From: Streptococcus parasuis
Lineage (GTDB): Bacteria > Bacillota > Bacilli > Lactobacillales > Streptococcaceae
Direction: 5' to 3'
Assembly (NCBI RefSeq): GCF_021654455.1
Contig: NZ_AP024276.1
Location: forward strand, 1,054,001 to 1,118,000
Length of the DNA stretch: 64,000 nt
The notes under the pieces were generated by a model. The model made no database searches. It saw only the letters and a list, made by a program, of their open reading frames with translations, and was not told the origin of the DNA. A program made the position numbers and the translations under genes. Shown in pieces: positions 45,586 to 53,935 of the stretch. Numbering within the stretch: the first letter of the stretch is position 1; each line of letters starts with the position of its first letter.

Positions 45586-45739
45586 ATGCGTTACTCCTTT
45601 ATTAGTGCTTGATGTAATGGTTATGCGACTTGTCAGATAGGCATCCCTAGTATTAGCAAAAAACTTATATTTGAATTTCTTAGAGATAAATGATGGTTTA
45701 AATATGTGAATGGACCCATTCATCTACTCGAATCATTCT

Positions 45740-46342
45740 TCAATCCTCGAATTCAATTTCAGGTATTTCTTTTTGAATGAGCTCACGACTTATTGCACCT
45801 TGACGCAAAATCCGCGCTTTCTGTCCAGAAAGGTCTAAAATCGTTGAATCAATGCCTGTCAAGGCTTGGTCGTCCTCAACGCCAGACAAATCAACTGAAA
45901 ATTGTGCCTGGATGTCCGAAAACTTCTTGCCACTTTCATTTCCTGAAATATTGGCGGACGGTCCAATAAGCGGGCCAGTCTCAGAAATCAATTGTAAGGT
46001 TTTTACGTGATTAGGTACACGGAATCCAACAGTATCCAGTCCAGAATTAACCCAAAAAGGAACATTGTGATTCGCTTTCAGGATAATCGTTAGCGGTCCT
46101 GGCATAAACCTATTATACAGTTTTTCCAGAAAAAAGGGAGTATTTTGACTGAAAAAATGAATATCGTTCAGATTTGAGACATTTAAGTTCATTGCCTTGT
46201 CCCTAGGGCGCTGTTTCAACTGATAGACACGATTGACCGCCTCTTCATTTAAGGCTTGGGCAAAGAGTCCGTAGACCGTCTCGGTCGGCAAAACCACAGC
46301 TCCACCATTTTCAAGGATTGTTCGGAGTTTATCCATTGTCAT
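45740..46342 (-). CDS. L-threonylcarbamoyladenylate synthase (Sua5/YciO/YrdC)
   Basis: This enzyme makes threonylcarbamoyl-AMP for the t6A37 modification of tRNAs that read ANN codons. The 200-residue protein has the YrdC blocks GGAVVLPTETVYGLFAQA near residues 14-31, KQRPRDKAMNLNVS near 43-56, and TVGFRVPNH and SGNESG later. It lacks the long Sua5 C-terminal domain, so it is the short form. The ATG at 46342 overlaps the end of prmC, which marks a coupled operon. An ATG two codons later is an alternative start. Confidence 0.9.
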   Translation of the reverse strand: MTMDKLRTILENGGAVVLPTETVYGLFAQALNEEAVNRVYQLKQRPRDKAMNLNVSNLNDIHFFSQNTPFFLEKLYNRFMPGPLTIILKANHNVPFWVNSGLDTVGFRVPNHVKTLQLISETGPLIGPSANISGNESGKKFSDIQAQFSVDLSGVEDDQALTGIDSTILDLSGQKARILRQGAISRELIQKEIPEIEFED

Positions 46343-47162
46343 CCGCTACGACCTTTCTATCCAGTCCAAATTGGTCTTTGAGGACTCGAATTCGCTTTTT
46401 GGGGAAATGCAGAGCAAGTAAGTCGGTTAGGTCTTGCCCTTGTTTATAGCCAATTTCAAAGTAGAGTTTTCCATTTTTCTTCAAAAATGCACCTGCTTGC
46501 TCCGCAATTTGTCTATAGATAGCCATACCATTTTCTTCCGCAAATAAGGCCAGATGTGGCTCAGAAGTCAATACATTGAGTCCAACTTCGTCTGTGTCAT
46601 CTGGTGAGATGTAGGGCGGATTGGAAACAATGATGTCAAATTGCCCTGTCACAGCTTGCAAGACATCCGATTCTAGAAAGTGAACAGAGACTTGGTTGGT
46701 TCTTGCATTTTCCTGAGCCACTGCTAAGGCGTCCTCTGAAATATCCACTGCTACCACTTCCCAGTCAGGTCTAGCTTTTGCAAGGGAAATAGCTATGGCA
46801 CCGCTTCCTGTACCGATGTCTAAAATACGCAAATCTGCTCCGCTATTTTCCTGCAAAATCAAATCAACTAATTCTTCCGTTTCAGGTCTTGGAATCAAGA
46901 CTCGCTCATCCACCGCAAACTCCAAGCCATGAAAATCAGCCTTGCCGATAATGTACTGGGCGGGTCGGTGCTGGGAAAGTTGCTGAAAAATCGCATCAAT
47001 CTCTTCTTTGTCAGTCGGTGTGACTTCCTGACGGAGCAGGAGGAGAAATTCCGTAAAGTTCAATCCCTTTAAGCCACGAAAGGTGAAGGACAGGGATTCT
47101 GCCTCTTCACCGATTGCGACTAATTGTTCTTCATATGCTGCAAATAATTGAGCGTAATTCAT
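46329..47162 (-). CDS. prmC: Release factor glutamine methyltransferase
   Basis: PrmC methylates the Gln of the GGQ motif in release factors; its substrate RF1 is encoded just upstream. The 277-residue protein has SAM-binding ILDIGTGSGAIAISLA near residues 112-127 and the catalytic NPPY in IVSNPPYISPDD near 182-193, with an N-terminal helical domain. The ATG overlaps the prfA stop by one base (TAATG), so translation is coupled. Length and motifs are normal. Confidence 0.95.
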   Translation of the reverse strand: MNYAQLFAAYEEQLVAIGEEAESLSFTFRGLKGLNFTEFLLLLRQEVTPTDKEEIDAIFQQLSQHRPAQYIIGKADFHGLEFAVDERVLIPRPETEELVDLILQENSGADLRILDIGTGSGAIAISLAKARPDWEVVAVDISEDALAVAQENARTNQVSVHFLESDVLQAVTGQFDIIVSNPPYISPDDTDEVGLNVLTSEPHLALFAEENGMAIYRQIAEQAGAFLKKNGKLYFEIGYKQGQDLTDLLALHFPKKRIRVLKDQFGLDRKVVADDNG

Positions 47163-48241
47163 TATTTGTTAAGCTCTTCTAGTTTTTGCGTCTGATCGTA
47201 AAGTACAAGAGCATCTACGACTTCGTCCATCTTACCTGACAAGATGGTATCGAGCTTTTGCAAGGTCAAGCCGATACGATGGTCGGTCACACGGTTTTGT
47301 GGGAAGTTATAAGTACGGATACGCTCTGAACGGTCACCTGTACCGATAGTTGATTTACGCTCAGCATCCTGCTCATCTTGGGCAATCTGTGCAAAGTGAT
47401 CCGCAACACGGGCACGGATAATTTTCATGGCCTTTTCACGGTTTTTCTGCTGGGTCCGTTCTTCCTGCATTTCTACCTTGATGTTGGTTGGCAAGTGAAC
47501 GATACGCACGGCAGTTGCAACCTTGTTGACGTTCTGTCCACCAGCACCAGATGCATGGTAAATATCGACACGAAGATCTTTGGGATCGATGTCATATTCC
47601 ACTTCTTCAACTTCTGGCATGATGAGGACAGTTGCTGTTGAGGTGTGGACACGACCTTGGCTTTCTGTCACAGGGACACGTTGAACACGGTGAGCTCCTG
47701 ATTCATACTTGAGTTTTGAATAAACGGATTGACCAGAGACCATGGCAACCACTTCCTTGATACCGCCGACACCATTATAAGAAGCCTCCATGACTTCAAA
47801 ACGCCAGCCTTGACCTTCTGCATATTTTTGATACATGGTCAAAAGGTCACCAGCAAAGAGGGCAGCTTCATCACCACCTGCGGCACCACGGATTTCCAAG
47901 ATGATATTTTTGTCATCGTTAGGGTCTTTTGGTAAAAGAAGGATTTTGAGCTTTTCTTCGTAAGCCTCTTTATCAGCCTTAGCTTGTTTGAGTTCTTCCT
48001 TAGCCATTTCCTCCAGGTCTGCATCACCAGAAGATTCTTTAATCATCTCTTCTGCATCGACAATGTTTTGAAGTACAGTCTTATATTCGCGGTAGGCTGT
48101 TACTGTATCACGAGTCGCAGCTTCTTCCTTAGACAACTCCATAAAACGCTTGGTATCGCTGACTACATCAGGGTCAGACAACAATTCACCAAGTTCCTCA
48201 TAGCGGTCCTCCACCGCCTGTAATTGATCGTAGATGTTCAT
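47162..48241 (-). CDS. prfA: Peptide chain release factor 1
   Basis: RF1 ends translation at UAA and UAG. The 359-residue protein has the codon-reading tripeptide PVT in [12 protein letters not shown] near residues 184-195 and the GGQ of [13 protein letters not shown] near 235. The start is set at 48241 ([17 protein letters not shown]), as in relatives; the longer frame starts at a TTG. No Shine-Dalgarno is visible: the end of a structured repeat, TTTGTATCTTAATCTT, precedes the ATG directly. It is followed by prmC with one-base overlap. Confidence 0.95.
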   Translation of the reverse strand: MNIYDQLQAVEDRYEELGELLSDPDVVSDTKRFMELSKEEAATRDTVTAYREYKTVLQNIVDAEEMIKESSGDADLEEMAKEELKQAKADKEAYEEKLKILLLPKDPNDDKNIILEIRGAAGGDEAALFAGDLLTMYQKYAEGQGWRFEVMEASYNGVGGIKEVVAMVSGQSVYSKLKYESGAHRVQRVPVTESQGRVHTSTATVLIMPEVEEVEYDIDPKDLRVDIYHASGAGGQNVNKVATAVRIVHLPTNIKVEMQEERTQQKNREKAMKIIRARVADHFAQIAQDEQDAERKSTIGTGDRSERIRTYNFPQNRVTDHRIGLTLQKLDTILSGKMDEVVDALVLYDQTQKLEELNK

Positions 48242-48245
48242 AAGA

Positions 48246-48360
48246 TTAAGATACAAAGCCCGTTAAGCAAGCACAGTCAAAATAGGAATTTCGACCAAGT
48301 GTTACAAACACTTGGAGAAATTATCTTTTTGACACAGCTTGTAGGGCGTGTTCATTTCCT
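48246..48360 (-). repeat. Structured intergenic repeat, copy A
   Basis: On the plus strand TTAAGATACAAAGCCCG opens the unit; GCACAGTCAAAATAGGAA and TTATCTTTTTGACACAGC flank a 9-bp hairpin CCAAGTGTT/AACACTTGG (48295-48315). GTAGGGCGTGTTCATTTCC closes it. The two halves are also complementary over much of their length, so the whole unit can fold into one long imperfect hairpin. It abuts the prfA start codon. Confidence 0.85.
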
Positions 48361-48474
48361 TTCTGTAATATGTAGGTCATGAAACAGGCACCGTTCGTAG
48401 CCCGTATTCAGTTCCTTTCTAAAAATTTGGAAAGAAGACACTTCTAGTTAACTTGTAGGGCGTGTTCATTTCCA
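48361..48474. repeat. Degenerate repeat segment between copies A and B
   Basis: It contains two further copies of the closing box, GTAGCCCGTATTCAGTTCC (from 48397) and GTAGGGCGTGTTCATTTCC (from 48455), and partial hairpins such as CTAAAAATTTGG. No gene is seen. Confidence 0.6.
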
Positions 48475-48588
48475 TTAAGATACAAAGCCCGTTAAGCAAG
48501 CACAGTCAAAATAGGAATTTTGACCAAGTGTTATAAACACTTGGAGAAATTATCTTTTTGACACAGCTTGTAGGGCGTGTTCAATTCC
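48475..48588 (-). repeat. Structured intergenic repeat, copy B
   Basis: Nearly identical to copy A over about 110 bases: same opening box TTAAGATACAAAGCCCG, hairpin CCAAGTGTT/AACACTTGG (48524-48544) with a one-base loop change, closing box GTAGGGCGTGTTCAATTCC from 48570. It is a direct repeat with copy A at 229-base spacing. Confidence 0.88.
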
Positions 48589-48589
48589 G

Positions 48590-48705
48590 TTAAGATATTA
48601 ACGCTGATAACCGACTCAAAGGAAATTAGGAATTCTGATGTAGAAACGTCGGTTTCTAGGAAGAATAATCTATTTCTACAGAGTCGTAGGCGTATTCAGT
48701 TCTGT
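48590..48705 (-). repeat. Structured intergenic repeat, copy C (diverged)
   Basis: It opens TTAAGATA, keeps TTAGGAATT and AATAATCTATTT on either side of a different 7-bp hairpin TAGAAAC/GTTTCTA (48641-48658), and closes with CGTAGGCGTATTCAGTTC (from 48685). The layout matches A and B while the hairpin sequence differs. A last closing box, GTAGCCGTATTCATT, lies at 48745. Nothing else is seen up to tdk. Confidence 0.72.
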
Positions 48706-48833
48706 TCGTATTTTAACAGAATTCAGCTAGAACAGGCACAGTTCGTAGCCGTATTCATTTTTTTCTAAAAAATGTTTGGAATGAAACCACGCTAAAATTT
48801 CTTTTGGGTATATTCAGTCCATTAACTAAATGA

Positions 48834-49406
48834 TTATTTTATTTCTGGTGAAAAATAATGTTTGCGACAGACAGGAATGTAGGTTTCATTGCCACCAATT
48901 TGGATTTGTTCTCCTTCATAAGTAGGTTTTCCATCCTGCGTTCTCAAAACCATTGTCGCTTTTTTAGAACAATATTGGCAGATTGTTTTGATTTCATCTA
49001 ATTTATCAGCCAATAAAAGCAAATGTTGGGAACCTTCAAACAATTCATTTCGGAAATCATTTTTAAGACCGAAAGCCATAACAGGTACATCCAATTCATC
49101 TACAACACGCGCAAGAGCATATACATGATGACGTCGAAGAAATTGAGCTTCATCAATCAGAACACAATAAGGTCGGGGTTCCATTTTTTCGATAAAAGCA
49201 AAAATATCCATCTCATCGTCAATAGCTACTGCTTCACGTCGCATGCCAATTCGACTGGATACAACACCAAAGGCATCACGGGTATCAAGCGCAGATGTCA
49301 TGATAACAACAGGTTTTCCTTGTTCTTCATAGTTGTGGGCAACCTTGAGAATTTCAATAGTCTTACCTGAGTTCATTGTCCCATATTTATAATATAATTG
49401 AGCCAC
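48834..49406 (-). CDS. tdk: Thymidine kinase
   Basis: Tdk phosphorylates thymidine to dTMP in the salvage route. The 190-residue protein has the P-loop GTMNSGKT at residues 9-16, [14 protein letters not shown] near 84-97, and zinc-binding CQYC near 144 with CRKH near 182. The first codon is GTG at 49406; no ATG fits the family N-terminus, which is [15 protein letters not shown]. The ribosome site is weak (GGAAAG). In streptococci tdk precedes prfA, as here, but the gap of 592 bases is filled with repeats. Confidence 0.93.
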   Translation of the reverse strand: MAQLYYKYGTMNSGKTIEILKVAHNYEEQGKPVVIMTSALDTRDAFGVVSSRIGMRREAVAIDDEMDIFAFIEKMEPRPYCVLIDEAQFLRRHHVYALARVVDELDVPVMAFGLKNDFRNELFEGSQHLLLLADKLDEIKTICQYCSKKATMVLRTQDGKPTYEGEQIQIGGNETYIPVCRKHYFSPEIK

Positions 49407-49647
49407 TTTTCTCTTTCCAATCTTAAAATTTCACTCCTTTCATTCTATCATAAATTGGAGTTTATGGGAAATAGAAAAAAAGTACTTCCTATTAATGAAA
49501 CAGTGTGAAACAAACTTTTTATTTATTAAAAAAAATCATTCAGAAGCAAAATAATATTATTAAACTCTTTTTAATTACTTTATTGAATAAATAACCTCAA
49601 TTCTATGGTATACTAGCTTTATAATGAAAGAAATTAAGGAGTTTTTT

Positions 49648-49830
49648 ATGCCATTTGTACGTATTGATTTGTTTGAAGGACGCACAGAAGAACAAAAGAT
49701 TGCTCTTGCACGTGAAGTAACTGAGGTTGTATCTCGTAATACCAACGCACCAAAAGAAGCCATTCATGTTTTCATCAATGATATGCCAGAAGGGACTTAC
49801 TACCCACAAGGTGAAATGAAACGTAAATAA
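49648..49830 (+). CDS. 4-oxalocrotonate tautomerase family protein
   Basis: This small enzyme of the tautomerase superfamily has the catalytic Pro at position 2 once Met is removed. The 60-residue product starts MPFVRIDLFEGRTEEQK and has the family IHVFINDMPEGTYYPQG. The start is placed at 49648, with AAGGAG seven bases upstream; the ATG at 49624 lies before that site. It is divergent from tdk. Natural substrate unknown; the 60-62 residue length is typical. A TATACT or TATAAT box lies near 49605-49624. Confidence 0.9.
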   Translation: MPFVRIDLFEGRTEEQKIALAREVTEVVSRNTNAPKEAIHVFINDMPEGTYYPQGEMKRK

Positions 49831-49850
49831 GAGAAAACACTCTTGCAACA

Positions 49851-50055
49851 AAATGAATTGCTCCCTGTCAAGTGGACAATGAAATAATAAAAGATTAGGC
49901 AACGGCCTTGTTCCTCATTTCAAGAGGGGCAAGGCCGTTATTGCGCTCTTGAAAGCGTTGATGATTGTAAAAGTAGATGTAGTTATCAATGTCTGATACT
50001 AGCTCCACAAAGGTCTTATACTTCTTCAAATCGTAGCACTCCGTCTTAAAGTGTC
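49851..50055 (-). mobile_element. IS3-family remnant (3' end of transposase OrfB plus terminal repeat)
   Basis: Minus-strand translation ending at the stop 49895-49897 gives DLKKYKTFVELVSDIDNYIY, FYNHQRFQERNNGLAPLEM and RNKAVA, the C-terminus of an IS150/IS861-type OrfB. The outer end carries GTCCACTTGACAGGGAGC, similar to the end of the remnant at 54.8 kb. The gene breaks off near 50050. No upstream half adjoins, so it is non-functional. Confidence 0.82.
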
Positions 50056-50113
50056 AAAAGAAACATAATTCTAAGAGCTTCATCTTCAGTTCGGGCTACC
50101 TCACTAAGGTAGC

Positions 50114-50341
50114 CTAATATTTATCTCGTGTAATACAATTTCTCACGACTTTGGGTACTAAATAAAATACAATTAATATGTTTAAGATTGTATAGAAAGT
50201 GGTAAAACTCCAAACTCGATTAGCTTTTAAATCTTCAATATATTGGTATCGTTCTGTGAAAAAGGAGTAAAATCCATAGATTTCAATAAAGATTAAGCCA
50301 CTGATGATTCCGACAAGAAACAAAGCACCTGAATCTTTCAC
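50114..50341 (-). CDS. Small membrane protein, unknown function
   Basis: The 75-residue protein has two predicted transmembrane helices (ALFLVGIISGLIFIEIYGFY, residues 6-25, and FYTILNILIVFYLVPKVV, residues 49-66) with a charged loop between. I do not recognise the family. It lies in the decayed accessory island next to an IS3 remnant and could be cargo of a former conjugative element. No ribosome site stands out, so expression is uncertain. Confidence 0.45.
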   Translation of the reverse strand: MKDSGALFLVGIISGLIFIEIYGFYSFFTERYQYIEDLKANRVWSFTTFYTILNILIVFYLVPKVVRNCITRDKY

Positions 50342-50428
50342 AATCTGTTAAAGGACAAGCAACATCAGTCCTATTACGACGATAATTAAAAGCCTTTATA
50401 AAATTTGCTCCAACATTTTCACCTCTTT

Positions 50429-50707
50429 CTAGGATAGCTGCATACGGTAATAGTTGGCTTGTTCCTGCTCAAGTTCATCTAGTTGAGCAACCAAATAAAG
50501 GTATTCTGCCTTCGTCACCTCATCTAAGCTTGGAAAATCAACCTCACGACTTGTGATGATGAGTTCCAGGTGTCCAGTGATTTCACGCTTTGAAAAACTA
50601 TAATCAAGGTTCTCATCTTCATATTGTTCCTTTAAGGTTTGGTAGTTGGCTCTATCCTCTGGACTCGTAAAGCTTTGTGCCAACCATTCTTCTTGTTGAT
50701 AACGCAT
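50429..50707 (-). pseudogene. C-terminal remnant of an unknown, probably element-encoded protein
   Basis: The readable frame (MRYQQEEWLAQSFTSPEDRA onward, 92 codons) is acidic and helical and ends EQEQANYYRMQLS. The same frame continues upstream of the ATG for about 22 more codons (ETRKGESAPAQIVEE) to a stop. No ribosome site precedes the ATG. This suggests the tail of a longer, truncated gene rather than a complete small gene. The parent family is not recognised. It lies within the island of conjugative-element debris. Confidence 0.5.
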
Positions 50708-50802
50708 TTCTTCTACTATTTGGGCCGGAGCTGATTCTCCTTTTCTGGTTTCTTGACTTCATTTTACCGCGTTCAAAATTATTTGTCAGCCTTTATCAAA
50801 TG

Positions 50803-52212
50803 TTATATATCCCAAGCTTTTTTCAATCTCTCCATACAATCAGGTATATCTTCCAACTCAATTTTACTAAATCCCAAAAATAAATGTTCATGAGGACACT
50901 CTGCTTCTTCTTGCCAAAACTGCATCGTATCATATACTTTAACACCCTCATCAAGTGCACGTTTTATCATTTCATACTGATTGATTTTCGTTGGAAAACT
51001 GACCAAAAAATATTGTCCACTTACATTATGGGAAACCCTGATAGGCACTTGAAAAGTATCAAACCCATTTTGAAACGCCTCATATCTTTTTTTAAAAATA
51101 TGGCTCATTTTTCTAACCAATCGATCATAATCGCCACTACTCAATACATTAGCTAGTGCAATCTGATTAATAAGATTCACAGTACTGTTGTGTAACCTAA
51201 ATCGTTCTAAAAAGCCTTCAGTAAATTGTTTAGGTAGAACAATATAACTCATTCTAAAAGATGGCGATAAAATTTTTGAGAAGGTCCCTAGATAAATAAC
51301 TCGATCAGGATAATCTATTGATTTTAATGCCGGAACAGGTTTCTCATAATAACGTAATTCACTATCATAATCATCTTCAATAACAAACGAATCGTTCTGT
51401 TCAGCAAATTCTAACAGCTTTTGACGTCTAGAAATTGGCATAATCATCCCCAATGGAAATTGATGCGATGGAGTCGTATAAATCATATCAATATTAACTG
51501 CATTAGAAAGTTTACTTATGTCTAATCCTTTTACGTCGACCTTTCCCGTACTAATATTACAAGAATTCTTTATAAAAATCTCTCTTGCTTTTGGATAACT
51601 TGGCTCCTCCATCAGTACATTTTTATTTTTACCTAAAAACTGACATAAATAATCTAAAGATTGTTGTAAGCCACTTGTGATAATAACCTGTCTAGGGTGA
51701 CAAACAACACCTCTTATTCGCTCTAAATAACGACAAATTTCTTTTCTGAGGACTACATCACCTTGAAAAGGTTGTAAACTTGACAATCTTTCTGCTAATT
51801 CAAGTTGTTCAAGTGCAGTTATATAGTGCTTCTTCCATACTTTTTTTGGAAAAAGATTACTTGTATGGCTACTGTTAGTCAAGTCATAAACAATATTCTC
51901 TTGTCTCAATATTTCCTCATCCATGTAGTTTTCATCAAATGGATTTTTCTCTCTGCTAGAACATAGCACCTTCGGAAGTCTTAAAACATAAAATCCCGCA
52001 TTTTTTCTACTTTCAATATATCCTTCAAGCGTTAATTGAAGATAGGCTCTATCAACAGTATTCCTACTGACATCTAGCATTTTAGCTAATGTTCTTGTTC
52101 CTAAGATTCTTTCATTTGGCGATAGGTAACCATTTATAATATCTAACTTTATCTGACTATAAATTTGCTCATATAATGGACGATGCTCCTTGCCTTTTTT
52201 AAGGTTTATCAT
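50803..52212 (-). CDS. MocR/GntR-family regulator with aminotransferase domain (PdxR-like)
   Basis: This is a PLP-sensing transcription factor. The N-terminal 70 residues form a GntR winged helix (PLYEQIYSQIKLDIINGYL; ILGTRTLAKMLDVSRNTVDR). A fold-type I aminotransferase domain follows, with DLTNSSHTSNLFP, a PLP-region FVIEDDYDSELRYYE near residue 285 and the Lys in YLGTFSKILSPSFRMSY near 313. The start at 52212 has GGAGGAG upstream. It is divergent from a truncated cysteine-synthase-like gene and an EamA exporter, which are probably its targets. Codon use is AT-richer than the flanking housekeeping genes, in line with transfer. PdxR homologues control vitamin B6 genes, but none is present here. 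Confidence 0.87.
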   Translation of the reverse strand: MINLKKGKEHRPLYEQIYSQIKLDIINGYLSPNERILGTRTLAKMLDVSRNTVDRAYLQLTLEGYIESRKNAGFYVLRLPKVLCSSREKNPFDENYMDEEILRQENIVYDLTNSSHTSNLFPKKVWKKHYITALEQLELAERLSSLQPFQGDVVLRKEICRYLERIRGVVCHPRQVIITSGLQQSLDYLCQFLGKNKNVLMEEPSYPKAREIFIKNSCNISTGKVDVKGLDISKLSNAVNIDMIYTTPSHQFPLGMIMPISRRQKLLEFAEQNDSFVIEDDYDSELRYYEKPVPALKSIDYPDRVIYLGTFSKILSPSFRMSYIVLPKQFTEGFLERFRLHNSTVNLINQIALANVLSSGDYDRLVRKMSHIFKKRYEAFQNGFDTFQVPIRVSHNVSGQYFLVSFPTKINQYEMIKRALDEGVKVYDTMQFWQEEAECPHEHLFLGFSKIELEDIPDCMERLKKAWDI

Positions 52213-52226
52213 AACTCCTCCCTCCA

Positions 52227-52276
52227 AAGTGGCACCTAAAAATTTTCTATTACTGGTACTTTTTATTATACCACTT
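52227..52276. promoter_or_regulatory. Divergent control region with MocR-type repeats
   Basis: Between the divergent regulator and cysK-like gene, AAGTGG (52227-52232) and CCACTT (52271-52276) form an inverted pair, and GGCACC and GGTACT resemble further half-sites. A minus-strand TATAAT lies within CCACTT-adjacent sequence (52264-52271). The arrangement fits autoregulation by the MocR protein. Confidence 0.45.
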
Positions 52277-52312
52277 ATCTATTAAAATTTTAAAAAAGGA
52301 GGTTAAATAACA

Positions 52313-52792
52313 ATGTCTATTCTTAAAGATATGGGAAATACACCTTTGGTAAAGTTAAAAAATCCATTTGGTGATAATTTTGCTCAGGTTTATTTGAAAA
52401 TGGAAGAATTCAATCCAGGTGGTAGTATAAAATCTCGTGTTGCATTGCAAATGATAGAAGATGCAGAAACATCCGGTGTTTTGAAATCTGGAGACACTCT
52501 GATAGAGCCAACTGGGGGCAATACAGGCATTGGACTAGCTGTGGCCAGTTCATTAAAAGGTTATCAATTAGTTTTAACAACCCCAGATCACTTTAGTGCT
52601 GAAAAAATTGAAGTTTTAAAAAAATATGGTGCCAAAGTTGTTCTTGCTGATCATAGATTAGGCAATGATTGTCATATTCAGAAAGCTAAAGAATTGTTAA
52701 AAGATAATCCCGATTGGATTTGTTTAAACCAATTTGAAAATCCTTCAAATCCTAAAACACATTATCTATACAGGATATCAAGTCATAGATAA
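52313..52792 (+). pseudogene. Truncated cysteine synthase-like PLP enzyme
   Basis: The 159 codons cover only the N-terminal half of a roughly 300-residue fold-type II enzyme. They include MGNTPLVKL, the cofactor Lys in NPGGSIKSRVA near residue 40, the substrate loop EPTGGNTGIGLA near 67-78, and NQFENPSNPKTHY near 140. Translation then leaves the family pattern and stops (RISSHR). The downstream domain with the PLP-phosphate glycine loop is missing. AAAGGAGG precedes the ATG. It is divergent from the MocR regulator. A deletion or fusion seems to have removed the 3' half. Confidence 0.8.
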
Positions 52793-52994
52793 TAATCTTA
52801 TTATCTATTTTAATGATTTGAATAAAAATATGTTAAGCGAAATTCAATATTTATCAAAAAATAACACTTTTAAGTCATCCATTCTAAATGGTAATAGCAT
52901 AACTGTTGAAAAAAATGGTTTTCTGTCACCTCTTAAACTACATTTTCTTAAAAATAATCGAATCATTAATGAAATGATTATACATGTTCAATAG
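52734..52994 (+). other. Reading frame fused after the cysK-like fragment, unknown
   Basis: The frame overlapping the end of the cysK-like gene runs on as TGYQVIDNNLIIYFNDLNKN and ends EMIIHVQ. It is a beta-rich sequence of about 70 codons that is not part of the cysteine synthase family. It has no ribosome site of its own. It is probably the tail of a different deleted gene joined at about 52765 by the deletion that truncated the cysK-like gene. The parent is not recognised. Confidence 0.4.
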
Positions 52995-53013
52995 ATACAA
53001 GGAGAAAAATATC

Positions 53014-53883
53014 ATGAAGTCTAACCGTTCAAATTCAAACATCCATATATTTCTAATCTTTGTTGCTATATGTTTTCTAGCAACAGGAGGTATATTTGTT
53101 AAATTAAGTTCCCTACCACCAATAAATACTGGTTTTTACCGTGTACTTTTTTCTATTCCTATGTTACTCCCCTTTATTAAAAAAGAAGATGTACAATTAA
53201 GTAAAAAAAATATTTTAACTATTGTATTAGCTGGAGCATTTTTAGCAGGAGACCTAGCACTATGGAATATTTCTTTCTCATATACAAGTGTCGCAAATGC
53301 AAATTTACTTGCTAACTTAACTCCTTTTACAGTAATTCCTTTCAGCTACTTTTCCTTTAAAGAAAAAATGACTAAACGTTTTTTTCTAGGAAGTATAATC
53401 ACTTTTTTTGGTGTCATAATTTTAATGGGAAATAAACTGACCCTAACTTCAGATAGATTATTAGGTGATATCCTAAGTCTCAGCACCTCTGTGTTCTATG
53501 CAATGTTCATGCTTACAGTGTATAAACTAAGAGATAATATTAAAAGCAATGTTATTATGTTCATTAGTGCTTTCGGAAGCTTGCTTGTCCTTGGAATTGT
53601 AATTATATTTACTGAAGGATTCTATTTTCCACATAACTTCTCTGATCTCTGGCCACTTTTGGCGCTTGCACTAATTTCACAAATTCTAGGTCAAGGGTTA
53701 CTGGCTTATTGTCTTGGAAAGGTAAATGCAAGTCTGTCATCACTGATTACATTATCTCAACCTGTTGTAGCCGCAGTCTACGCATGGATTATATTTCAAG
53801 AAAGATTAAATACACAATCAATTATTGCGATTTTAATTACTTTAGTTGGTGTTTATTTGGCTAAAACACAGACCAAACAATGA
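53014..53883 (+). CDS. EamA/DMT-family transporter
   Basis: This is a drug/metabolite-type membrane transporter, often an amino-acid or metabolite exporter. The 289-residue protein has ten predicted helices in two EamA repeats. The first covers about residues 8-135 (CFLATGGIFVKLSSLPP, GAFLAGDLALWNISFSYTS); the second covers 150-285 (DILSLSTSVFYAMFMLTVYK, LITLSQPVVAAVYAWIIFQE). The start at 53014 has AAGGAG nine bases upstream; an earlier ATG at 52984 lies before it. It follows the broken cysK-like gene and may be controlled by the divergent MocR regulator. The gene is intact. The substrate is unknown. Confidence 0.88.
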   Translation: MKSNRSNSNIHIFLIFVAICFLATGGIFVKLSSLPPINTGFYRVLFSIPMLLPFIKKEDVQLSKKNILTIVLAGAFLAGDLALWNISFSYTSVANANLLANLTPFTVIPFSYFSFKEKMTKRFFLGSIITFFGVIILMGNKLTLTSDRLLGDILSLSTSVFYAMFMLTVYKLRDNIKSNVIMFISAFGSLLVLGIVIIFTEGFYFPHNFSDLWPLLALALISQILGQGLLAYCLGKVNASLSSLITLSQPVVAAVYAWIIFQERLNTQSIIAILITLVGVYLAKTQTKQ

Positions 53884-53935
53884 AAAGGAGCTCAAAAACA
53901 ATCAATTACTTATGCTTGTTTTTTCTGACCACTAT

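Noticed and set aside
45586..45723. N-terminal extension of glyA
   Set aside because: The 46 extra residues are unlike the family and lie upstream of a strong AAAGGAG site that serves the ATG at 45585.
48246..48760. CRISPR array before prfA
   Set aside because: Units are unequal, long and self-complementary; there are no uniform short repeats with spacers and no cas genes.
50429..50707. Type VII secretion partner (DUF3958-like) for the small acidic helical protein
   Set aside because: Length is suggestive, but there is no LXG effector or immunity gene nearby, and the frame continues upstream of the ATG, so a truncated element protein is more likely.
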